DNA from: Phoronis australis
Lineage: Eukaryota; Phoronida; Phoronidae
DNA length: 64,000 nucleotides
Direction of reading: 5' to 3'
Assembly (NCBI GenBank): GCA_002633005.1
Contig: NMRA01000537.1
Span: forward strand, 1-64,000
Made by a program: the position numbers and the translations under genes. The stretch's first letter is position 1; each line of letters begins with the position of its first letter. Of this stretch, positions 48,379-58,196 are shown piece after piece. The notes below the pieces were generated by a model, which was not told the DNA's origin, did not search any database, and saw only the letters and a list, made by a program, of their open reading frames with translations.

Positions 48379-50317
48379 TGTAGAGGGACAAAGGGAAATT
48401 TACCCCGAACTACTCCACCGAGAGAGGGCACCGTCTGAAATGGGACACCTTAAGTTGAAAGGCTAAACATCATTAAGCTGGGAAAAAAGTGACAGTTCAT
48501 TTCACCGTCGTGTGGTCCCAAAACGATGTAAGGTTGACCTCCTTCAAAAAAGAAATCACAATTTCACAAAAAACAGGAAAATAGAGGTAATCGATTCCAA
48601 CATTGGGCCCTCTCCCCGTGAGCGGCCCCGAAAGAATTTGTCATTAAAAACACAAAAAGGTGGCCACTTGAATGTTATAAATGGCCTCCTTCAAGGGCGA
48701 GGACTCTTAAATATGAAAAAACCTATATTTTCAAATATCAGGAAGTGCGCAACAATTGCTGTTATCTGTCAGGTCATCAAGTTTTCTCAAGCGATATACA
48801 GTTTCGAGAAAAAAGTATAAAGCGAAGGTTGTCTCCGTTATCAGGGGCCTCTAGAAAAATATAGTTTTGCATTCGCAAAATTGACTTACTGAATTTAAAC
48901 ATCTAGTAAATTAGTACGCTCCGCAAAAGCTTCGCTTTACAAATTTTCTCGATTTTTCGAAATACATGTTTGCGTTTAGACGACCGGTGATGCAAAAGCG
49001 AAGATCATAACGACAGTGTCCTGGCCAGGGTCCTCAAAAGGTACTCCATGCACTGATGCAGGTTTGTTTAATATTGTCTTGAATTTTCTCTCTTATCCGT
49101 TTTTCGCAGTCTTTCTTTTCTCGGCTGTCCCCGGCACCGCGCCTATATCGGTTGCCACGGTTTAACCCAGACGCTTGAAAATTTTTTGGGGGGCCCGTGC
49201 NACCCCCCCCCCGTTTCCTACGGCACTGGATTAGCAGGCATGAAAAAGTGTAAGATAACTATATCGCCATGACCACGATTGGCAGGGCTAGGATGGCAAG
49301 AAAAAATTCCCGAAAGAACCCTGCATTTTCAAACAAAGTCTTTAGCATTTGCATTCATAATAATTCTTAATTGCGCTCAAATGTATTAAAACAGCAGTCT
49401 TCTATAAGCTCTGATGCAGTGTCATCACCCAATTCATTTTCAGACTAAAAGTCCTTCGAACTAAAATTCCTTTGCTTTGAAGACTATCGAAGGTCCTTCG
49501 GAATACAGGATCGACCAACCCCATCCCAGCACATCTCGTATAGACAATAAAGAAATAATAGCTGAACAGGTATTACCGTATGCTAGGCATCACCAAGAAA
49601 TGAATTTTGAATTAAAATAGAAATTGCATGGTAAAATTTGAAAAACAAGTAATTTTAGTTACATGAAATACCTTTCAGACGATCTATCAGAAAAGCTCTT
49701 GGTTATTTTAGCACAACTGAACACCTTGTGACGAAAACGGCACCTCCTCATTTCTTCATCTGAAACAAATTATAAATGCAGTGATCTATGCTGCACTTTT
49801 ACGTTTGTTTTCATTTGTTTGGCTTACTTAAAGCTGTCTTCTACATTTCCATTAACATGAGTTTGAAAGGTTAAATGGTTCAACTAGTAAACAATAAATA
49901 TGTTGGGATGCCAACTGTTGCAAATAACGAAATGTGCAATGTTTTACAATGCTACTTGATAAGTCTGAAAAACAGTCTCTATCCTAGCGGAATAAGAATC
50001 AAAATGACTCTGTAGTTACCTTATGAAAGTATTAAATCAAAGTAGTGATTCATTAGGACCTCGCACTCACGAGTTTAAGAACATAAAATTATAGAAACCA
50101 TGCGACAATTTGTAGAATCTGCGAAAATTTATAAGTATATTTTCCTTAAACTCATAACACCTTCATAACTCACCCATGTGAAGTTGCATGTTTCCCTAAT
50201 CCGAGAAAACAAGCACCAAATTATACCTTCATCTGTATCATTGTCACTTGAACTGAATGGATTGGCGACATTCTCATCTGAAAAAAAATCAAAACTGTCA
50301 ATAGAAATGAATTGCTG
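48379..50317. other. No gene recognised; N at 49201
   Basis: Includes an open frame from 48512 (about 100 codons, no ATG at its start, no recognised motif) and an N plus poly-C run at 49201. Repeated TCCTTCGAA words lie near 49450-49500. Nothing that I can call a gene. Confidence 0.4.
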
Positions 50318-50392
50318 TCTATAGTCCAAGGGGTCTATAGTCCGAAAACAATGGGATCTATCGTCCGAAAAGTCAATAGTCGGAAAAATAGT
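50318..50392 (+). repeat. TCTATAGTCCGAAAA repeat block
   Basis: Near-repeats CTATAGTCCAAGGGG, TCTATAGTCCGAAAACA, TCTATCGTCCGAAAAG and CAATAGTCGGAAAA in a row. Such GGTCTATAGTCCGAAAA words are typical of transposon termini. No opposite end was identified. Confidence 0.45.
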
Positions 50393-50511
50393 TTTTTTAC
50401 ATTATTCCGTAATCTACAGAATTAAATGTCTTCAAGATTTCAGATAATTTTACATCATATTCTGCATCTTTCAAAATTCCGTATTTCCGGGTTCGCGGCA
50501 AGTTCCGCAAA

Positions 50512-51484
50512 ATGGCGGTGTTTCTTCGGGTGCGAATCGTGAGTGGCGCGTTCATTTAAACTGTTTTCGAGTACGGATCGTGTATTAGTTATGGGGTAGG
50601 TACTTCTTGGATCCTTATAACATCTTCTAACCATGTAATAAGGGTTAACAACGCGTGAGAGAAGGACTTTAACTCTTCGGAGTATTGACCAATCGAGCCA
50701 CAGAACCTTTGGACCAACCATCCCTTAATTATCGAGTATGTTAAGCGGACATCAAAGTTACTAATAGAATTCAAAGATATTTTTAGGTATTTTTTCACAT
50801 TGTCTGGTCTGGTGTTTGTGCCGTCCTTTTAATGACAACAGAAAATATGTTTAGTGAAAACACATTCTAGTCACATAGTTAGTAAAGATTTGAGAACCTG
50901 CATATTTTGGCAACCCAGAGAAAATAACTTCAGTAAATCATTTTACCCTAGAATTTCCCGTTTCAAGTTTGAGATTTTGTTTTCAGTCACTGATTTCAAA
51001 GGCTTCATTTAAGATTTGAAAATGATCTTAAAGGTTGATACTAGATCACTCACATTAAATCAATGTGAAAACATGAACTGTTTCATGCTACATTAAGAAG
51101 ATACCCACATTTAAAGAACTGGGCAAGCAAGACAGCATATCTATACCTTTGGTCGCTAATTTTCCAGGCTTGTTTGAAGTGTAAAATATTTTGTAAGGAA
51201 AGGTTTGTGCTTGGCATGTAGAATTGAACCAGATCAAAGTGTAAAAGTTTTATGAGCGATTTAACTCAATACCTCAAGATATGGTTTAGTGTAAATGCTA
51301 GCATGTATATGTACATATGCCGATTTGCTTCTTAGGCAAAGTTAGAATTTGTTATATGCATGCCTAATTATTGCTTATTTATTTGATACAGGGATTCCAT
51401 CTTACTAGAGGGCCTTTTGTAGCGTTCCAGTCCACAAAATGGACGAATTTCGTAGGAAAATCGCTACTGAAACGGCACCCAATT
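50512..51484 (+). CDS. Candidate gene start: two spliced exons, unknown protein
   Basis: A CpG-rich stretch with AAAATGGCGG (a YY1-type start-site motif) contains an ATG at 50512 with good context. Nine codons (MAVFLRVRI) end at a strong GTGAGT donor (50539). An acceptor TTTGATACAG ends at 51391, and the next exon keeps phase 0 for 31 codons (GFHLTRGPFVAFQSTKW... LLKRHPI) to a GTAAGG donor at 51485. The 40-residue chain is basic, like a mitochondrial leader. LLKRHPI with the following VRNSL recalls the N-terminus of Mpv17-type proteins, but I cannot confirm this. Later exons were not found. An alternative is a 67-codon ATG frame at 51439-51642 in another frame. This could also be chance. Confidence 0.3.
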
Positions 51485-52429
51485 GTAAGGAATTCTCTCA
51501 GAAAAGGCACCATATCGCAGTGAATCTGGAAAATCCTACTAAAATTATTCTCAGCGATATAAAGCAGAGTAATCTAAAACTATCTGGATTTTATAGTAAA
51601 AGGAATTTTTCAGCTCATAATAAAGGGGTGGTTAGATTTTGAAATGTTTTGAGGAAGCTAGGACAGATGCGAGTATTTGGCCGCATCTTCTGCATTAGAA
51701 ATAGTTTCGATCTAGGACACTGCCAAATGCATGTCAGCCATCCATTATGCCAAAATTTTGCAATAACTTAAATAATCAAAATATTAAGAAATTTGAAAGA
51801 CTTACCATAGACTTAGATCTTGAATGTACCATCTTCTACACAAACATACTCGTAGCAGATAAAACGAAGTAAAGCTTGTCTCAACTCCAACTCAAAAATG
51901 CTAAAATCAAAACCTTAGAGGCTTGTTGCAGTGGAAGGTCAAGTAACTTAATATCCTGTATGGCCATTACATAACACTGTACCAATGTAGGTCACATATG
52001 GCAGTCTGGAGCAGGGCACTCATATTAACAGTGACATCTTTTGGGAGAGCCTTATCACAGTTATATATAGGATGTCCTTATGAAACCAAGTTGTTGAGAA
52101 AATACACGTGGAGAAACTGTGCATGTCAAATAACCGTTTCTGATAGGTCTGAAATTGTGGGGCATTATATATACCCCACAATTTTTTGCAACCCCACAGT
52201 AAAGGTCTCATATATAAAGATGCCCCAGATCTGTATAGTTCTCTTAGTATATATATCCATGTATATAAATATATGTGTATGTGTGTGTATCTAAAAGGAA
52301 TAATATTTATATACAGATAAGTTATAAATACGTTAAAAACTAAGACTGTTGTATGGATGAACTATAAATATACACGTTAACAAGCAATTGCATATGTTTC
52401 TTTACTACTGTACTACTACACTACTTTTA

Positions 52430-53630
52430 AATATTCTGATTGACGTTACTTTTACTTACATATGAAAATTTCGACCACTGGTGTTTTGCATGAAGTGTGG
52501 ATACGATTGGGAATGATGGTATTAAGGTTGTGATTGCTGCTGTTGTTGATGTGGTTGTGGATGAGGATGTAGATGAATTACATTTTGCATTGTCTGGACC
52601 ATTTGTCCCATCATTGTCATTAGACTGGTCATCTGCGCAGCTTCCTGCTGCTGCTGCTGTTGGTGCAACAGAGCGCTTTGTTCCCTCATGAAAGCCCCGC
52701 TGCGCCTCACGCCACTCGTCCTGAGCTTTGAGGCTTTGCTGCATCGCTTCTCTTAGAGGGGCAGCCTCTCTGTCATCATGTTTCAAAACCTTTTCCAACC
52801 GTGCCGGAGCCTCACTTGCTCACCGCTTCCGCTTGCTTGCCCCTGGCATGACAAGCCTGGCGTGCCGTTCAGTAGACGCTAGGACCTAGGCTAGGACCTA
52901 GCTAAAACTTAGTCAAAGTCACGTGTTCTCATTTAAAATACACGGCAATATCTCACGTAATCTCGCGAAGTCTTGCTTTTTAGCGAGGTCCTAGCGTTAC
53001 TGAACTGGAGGCTGGATGAAGCGCAGCCAGGTGTGGTCGACCTGCTGCTTCCGCTGGTCGAAGCCTCGCTTGGTGTTTCACACCTGGCATCATCATCCTC
53101 TGTATTGTCTTCAGCTGAAATAAGAATGTAAATGTGATTAACATGATTAGCTACCAGTGTAATTGAACTTAAATGTCGCTTAGAGTTTTGTTTTATGTTT
53201 TGAAATAAAACAATTTAAAAACATGGCTCATAACTTAAAGCATGACTCAAAGCTTTTCAAACATGGAACTGGTTATATTTTAATACCATGTGGAGGCAAA
53301 CATTTGACAGCACCACAAAGGGGATAAGTGCAGCATTGTATTCAGCAAGTCACTTCTTAACCAGTAAGCATTTTCACTTACCACCATCTTCCAGGAGTCT
53401 GTCTTCCTCACAATCGCCATCTTCACTTGCTCATTGGTTCGTCGGGGGAACCCCATTGCTGCCATCTTATCAACGATGATGTTATACACTCTATCGTTTT
53501 TTTCTTTGCCGTCCAGAATGGCAAGGACGGACGCCTCGCCCCAGGCGGCTACTAGGACATCTACTTCTTGCGGCAACCAACGACTGCCACGTTGCATGGA
53601 TGACGAACATGTTTTTGAGAGATTATTCAT
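52430..53630 (-). pseudogene. Myb/SANT-like DNA-binding domain gene, broken
   Basis: The minus-strand exon 1 (53630-53382) starts at a real ATG and encodes RWLPQEVDVLVAAWGEA, then RVYNIIVDKMAAMGFPRRTN, then EQVKMAIVRKTDSWKM. This is a Myb/SANT-like (trihelix-type) DNA-binding domain with its W..E..L..W pattern. It ends at a GTAAGT donor (53381-53376). A second block from 53114 encodes EDNTEDDDARCETPSEASTS, but its phase does not match exon 1. A third block (about 52860-52430) gives KRKR, a stop, then RLEKVLKHDDREAAPLREAM, a coiled-coil-like tail followed by a Ser/Thr-rich stretch. Such proteins accompany Harbinger transposons or are their domesticated relatives. The phase error and stop suggest decay. 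Confidence 0.6.
52900..53008 (+). repeat. Isolated block homologous to upstream flank of DUF229 units
   Basis: The segment with TCTCACGTAATCTCGCGAAG and TCTTGCTTTTTAGCGAGGTC matches about 18870-18975 (unit 1) and 39110-39210 (unit 2). It is separated from the rest of unit 3 (starting 57120) by about 4.1 kb and lies between parts of the Myb/SANT relic. Confidence 0.65.
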
Positions 53631-54022
53631 TAGAAAGAAGCTGATTTCGGATAAACAATCACACGTTGAACACTGAGAAATGGCGATGAACTTACGTCCC
53701 GAGTGCGTTAGGTTTTTTTTTATTATTTATTTTTTTAGTGAAAACTTGAGTACTTCAACAGTTAGGCTTCGAGTGATGATTAACATAAAACGTTTTTCTT
53801 TGTTCACTAGTGATTACTTGAGGAAATTATTAGGAAGTACTTGCGACGACTGCCCTTTGTTGACGATTGCAGTGTCTTCTAGTGATAACTTCGATTGCAC
53901 CGGAATTAAGCGTTCATACTGCACCGCAACTCCCCAAACCATCGACGCGTCGACGTTAGTATGAAAGGCCCTTTTAGCAGCATAATAACGGTAGGAAGAC
54001 TGTAGTTTTTAATGACACTAGT

Positions 54023-54725
54023 TTTGTGTCAGGTTTTATCTTACCGACTTTTTTACCCACATCGGTGCAAAGCTGTATATTTATATACAGCATACACCTT
54101 TGGTCCAAGGCTAGTTACTACCGTACTTAGCCAGCCAGCTAGCAGTATGCAAGGTACCACCGCGCGTTTTTCTTCCATAGACCTCGAAATTGCACACAGC
54201 CAGGGTAGTTCTGCTCGTCAACTCGTCGTGAAACCTGTATCAACATGGAGAGCTAAAGACCGGGCGGGTTCCATGCAAAATGAAGAAAAGTTATGTCGTC
54301 ATATTGAAAACAGTAGGCCCTACACTCGTGACACGCGCACCCGCCGTTTCCTAATTTTTGCGACATCTCTCTGGAGATGATTATAGCTTGGCAGAAGCAA
54401 ATTTTCTTCTGAAATTCAGTTTTTCGGTATCAAAATTATAAAAATTATGATGAAGTGAAACCAGTTCCGATAATTTGTTGTGACGCGTACGCAACTTCGT
54501 GAAAGAACAACAGTTGATTGAAGAATCGGCGAAAAAAGAAACTGGTCAATAGGTGACGCAATATTTCATGGCGCCAAAAGCCGTAGCTAAAGATGGCTCC
54601 ACAACTTTAGCAGCAGAATAACAGTAGAACACCATTATTCCCAACACCGTTAAATAGTTTAGTTTACTCAAGTGTCTGATTTTATCTTACCACTTTTTTA
54701 CCCACATCGGCGCAAAGCTGTATAT
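54023..54725 (+). repeat. Direct repeat of a ~58-bp block (54023 and 54668)
   Basis: TTTTTTACCCACATCGG then GCAAAGCTGTATATTTA occurs at both places, about 645 bp apart. The GCAAAGCTGTATA part also matches the inside of the short MITE at 55163-55228, so both may be fragments of one hAT-like family. Confidence 0.6.
54105..54597 (+). repeat. ~500-bp direct repeat, copy 1
   Basis: Shares CCAAGGCTAG, AGACCTCGAAATTGCACA, GGGTAGTTCTGCT, GTGACACGCGCAC, GACGCAATATTTCATGGC and other blocks in the same order with 56596-57113. Spacing is about 2.49 kb. No reliable coding frame; the open frame at 54012-54380 crosses the repeat and is not conserved in copy 2. Confidence 0.75.
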
Positions 54726-55162
54726 TTAGTATACATACAAAACGTACCTCAAGTGGCGTACATGAAATAATATCCCACGAGACATTATTCCGTGGCTAAT
54801 CACAACCTGCTGTGTATGTACGTGCGCGTTATGTTGCTAACTTACTATAGTAAAAGAAAACAGTTTTAAATGTAACGGTTTATTACTTGAAATTGATGAA
54901 AAGTGTGAAAACGACAGTTATCGTGCATTGAACTAGTATCATATTTCGAAAATAAATAAATGACAAGAATATTTATAACATTGTAAAATCCTCATCGGGT
55001 AGCTGCACTCAGTCATGAAACTAGGTCATTAACCGGAGCGTGTAGCCTACGCGTCGTCTGCTTTCACGAAAATGTTATAAGTGCCACCGTTGATGACATC
55101 TCCAGCGAATATGTCAATTGTACCGTTGTTGCAGGTACGTTGTCGCATTTCTACGGATTCTG

Positions 55163-55228
55163 TAGCCTTGGTACCGGCAAAGCTGTATACTAAATACAGT
55201 CTGTTGATACAGCTAGCTGGCTGGCTAA
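55163..55228. mobile_element. 66-bp hAT-like MITE with perfect 8-bp target duplication
   Basis: It starts TAGCCTTGGTAC and ends GCTGGCTGGCTAA, the same ends as the 83-bp copy at 40511-40593. GGATTCTG flanks both sides (55155-55162 and 55229-55236). Confidence 0.85.
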
Positions 55229-55507
55229 GGATTCTGTTGCATGGATAAGTTCATGTGTTGTTGGGACGGTCGTCGTTGCTGCTCGTGTAATACTGTCGCC
55301 GATAGTATCGTGTGCTGCCATGGCAAGTGACAACAATTATGTTTGACATTGGCGAGGAATCGGTGCCTGAGTTCGCAAGCGATATATCTTAGTAATTGAA
55401 AACAGAGACAGTACTGTCGTACAATTAACAGTCCTGTTCCAGATGTTACGATTGAGACCTGGTTGCATGATGAGTGGTACTACACTGATACAATTCTATT
55501 ACTTTAA

Positions 55508-56409
55508 AAGGGGACTGTAGTCAAAATAATGTTGCAGTTAATCGGTTCTAACATACAAATAAAACTCACATTTGCCTGACTTGCGTGCCAAACTAAAGCC
55601 AATTCGAATTCATGGTCAAAACACTGAATTCTGAAAGCGATCGCTGATTGGCTGATGCGTCAGTGACGTGAACGGCGGGGTATCGGCTGCTTTACACATT
55701 CATTGCTTATGTCATATTTGAAGAGTTTACATCGTAATTTATCATTGTATCAATCGTCCTTATTTTTTATTGTTTACCACAGTGCTGTAAAAGGTTCGCT
55801 ATGCCTTTTTGTATGGCACCTGGTTGCTCAAACTCTTCGAAAAAGGCGTCTTCTAAAGGGATGGTCATCGCATACCATCGCCGGGTTACCCAAGCCTTGG
55901 CCCAAAGCTCAATGTAGATATGGGCCTACAGGTTTTAGCCGATATGGGTAAAAATGTACAAATAAAATCTGACTCAATAAATGTCATTAAAACTAAGTCA
56001 TCCTTGAGTGAACCTAGGAACCAGGTTCCTAGAGTAAACTAACTTCTGTATTTACCGGTGTTGGAAATGTTAGCGATCGTTCATCGGCTGCNCGTCTGAC
56101 GATGACGATGACTGGGTATCACTTTGTGTTGCCTCGGCTCAAACAGGTATCCCTGGTGACCCGACATTTCACACTAAAATTTCTTATTCCGACAATATGA
56201 AAAACGCTACTTGATTGCACGCTAACACAGGACAGTGACTTTGTCCCCGCCAAATACATCACGAGACTAAGCAGCGCTCCAAGCCGGTAATTTTTTTAGC
56301 TTCGTTAGAGAATATAAGTTTAATTTTTGGTGTTGAATTATTTGTGAAATTAATCAACAATTCATAGAAAACTATCCAGAATTTATTCAGAATAAATTAC
56401 AGTTCCCTT
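55508..56409 (+). mobile_element. Second Kolobok-like element with TTAA target sites
   Basis: The ends are AAGGGGACTGTAGTC (55508) and, on the other strand, AAGGGAACTGTAATT (from 56409). TTAA lies at 55504-55507 and 56410-56413. It contains a THAP start (55801) and an acidic stretch (about 56095-56160). At 902 bp it is non-autonomous. The ends differ from those of the element at 1321-2603, so it is a different family. An N is at 56092. Confidence 0.7.
55801..55917 (+). pseudogene. Broken THAP domain start of the second Kolobok-like element
   Basis: The ATG at 55801 gives MPFCMAPGCSNSSKKASSKG, then VIAYHR, a clear THAP first half (C-x4-C, then the Y-H-R block). The expected LPKP follows only after a frame change (GLPKPWPKAQCR in the next frame), and the original frame stops at 55915-55917. 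Dead transposase N-terminus. Confidence 0.7.
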
Positions 56410-56595
56410 TTAAGATATTTTACAAAAGTTTGATGATCTAACCGGCTAACGACGTCGAGTCGACATTGACCTACCTTTTGAACCTTCAATGTCAGAGGTC
56501 ACTGATGAAGTAGTGCGGGAGCTGAATACGGAAAACATTATTACATGGCCGTATTTCCCTCGACAGATTCAACGCGTAAGGGATAAAGTTTTGTA

Positions 56596-57113
56596 CCAAG
56601 GCTAGGTACTACTGTGTGTTCAGCGCCGACAGACCTCGAAATTGCACAAAACCGGGGTAGTTCTGCTTGACACCTTGCCGTGAAACTTGTATCAACATGT
56701 AGAGCTAAAGACTATGGGAGTCAAACGACACTCACCTTGCCCGTTACAGTTGTTTAAGTGAAAAACAATCTAATAAACGTCATTTTTTGCGTAATTCTCC
56801 GCCTTTTGTAACAAAGAAGTTTGTCCTCGTTTTGAAAACAGTACGCTCGTGACACGCGCACGCACCATTTCCAACAAATTTGGCGACATCGCTCGGCTTC
56901 GCAGCGGAAATTTTTGTTCTGAACTTCGGTTTACTGGTATTAAAATACTGAAAACTTATAGCGAAATGAAACCAGTTACGATAACTTGTTGTGACATGTA
57001 CGTAACCTCGTGGAAGATGAACAGTTGAATGAAGAATCGGCGAAACAAAAAAGTGGCCATGTATGCAGGTGACGCAATATTTCATGGCACCGAAAGCCGA
57101 GGCAAAAGATTTC
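56596..57113 (+). repeat. ~500-bp direct repeat, copy 2
   Basis: Partner of 54105-54597, with an extra ~80-bp segment near 56730-56815. Its right edge abuts the point (about 57120) where unit 3 homology resumes. It begins with the complement of the TAGCCTTGGTAC end of the short MITE family. Confidence 0.75.
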
Positions 57114-57574
57114 TTGTTTGCTAATGGCTTAAATACCTCGTGCTGGTTACCATTGTTAAGACGAAGTGTTGCGCTGGATTTGGTGTCGCAACAGGGTGAT
57201 TTTCCCGAAACAGGATCCAAACTTTGCTAATGTTTTTTACTTGAGTGAGGGTCCCAAAACTGCATAAAATTCAAAAATTTATCACGAACAAATGCTCTAG
57301 CGCGTGGTGCAAGACGCTTGTTAATCGCTGGTTATCAATTTTTTCAGCAGTAAGTCGATTTTGCACTCGACTTTCCATAGATTTTTTTTATTTTGGAAAG
57401 GCGCATCAAGTCGTACTAAGATGCTGATGGGGGATATTTCCAGCACCTACTGTAAATGTATTTTACATTGTAGGCATTGCCTACATGTATATAAAGAGTT
57501 AGGATTTTCATCAATTATTGCCTCTTAATCGGACTGGCTACTACTTGAAGTAGCCATTGTTTTGTTTGCATCAC

Positions 57575-57587
57575 AGGTTAAAGGTCA
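57575..57587 (+). promoter_or_regulatory. DR1-like element upstream of DUF229 gene 3
   Basis: AGGTTAAAGGTCA, one mismatch from the perfect DR1 in unit 1, in the same position within the conserved block. Weaker but still plausible nuclear-receptor site. Confidence 0.3.
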
Positions 57588-58196
57588 CACGTTCCATATC
57601 AGGAAATTTTGCAATGCATATGTCTTGCCATACCAAACAATGAGACGTGTTTTGCCTTGTGATAGAAAAATCGGCGAAATAGTGATGAGTTGGCAGATCG
57701 CTTTTCTGAAATTTGGGACTGAAATAAAAATGCTTTGACATCAACCGAAATTCAAATGTTTACGAACAAACTGTAAAAATACCCGATCAACAGGATGACA
57801 TCTGTTTCAGTGGCAGAGAAAAACTGAATAATGCGTTCCATGCCTTGTAAAGTGTGTACATATGTACATAGATATTATCGGGCATAATTGATAACTTGCT
57901 CCGTCGATGTATCTGAAGAAACCGAACTTATATTAATAACCATAGGTACTAAGGTAATATGCAACGTTTAGTTAATTTAATACCGTACTTGACGGAAATA
58001 ATGTAAAGCCCATTTTTCATTTACAAACAAGAAATAAATTCTCTATTTTCCTTTGCTTTGAAGACTGTTAATTAAAGCTTGGTAGATTTTTTGTTGTAAA
58101 GTTTTGAAACAAGGAAAGTGAACCTCGAAGTGTTGCTGGAGATTAGTAATTGCTTTACGAAAGTCGGAGATAAATGTTTATTGTTTTCATTTGCAG

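Noticed and set aside
53680-54380. Open frames of 94 and 122 codons on the plus strand
   Set aside because: No recognised motif, they cross direct repeats, and the frame is not kept in the second repeat copy.
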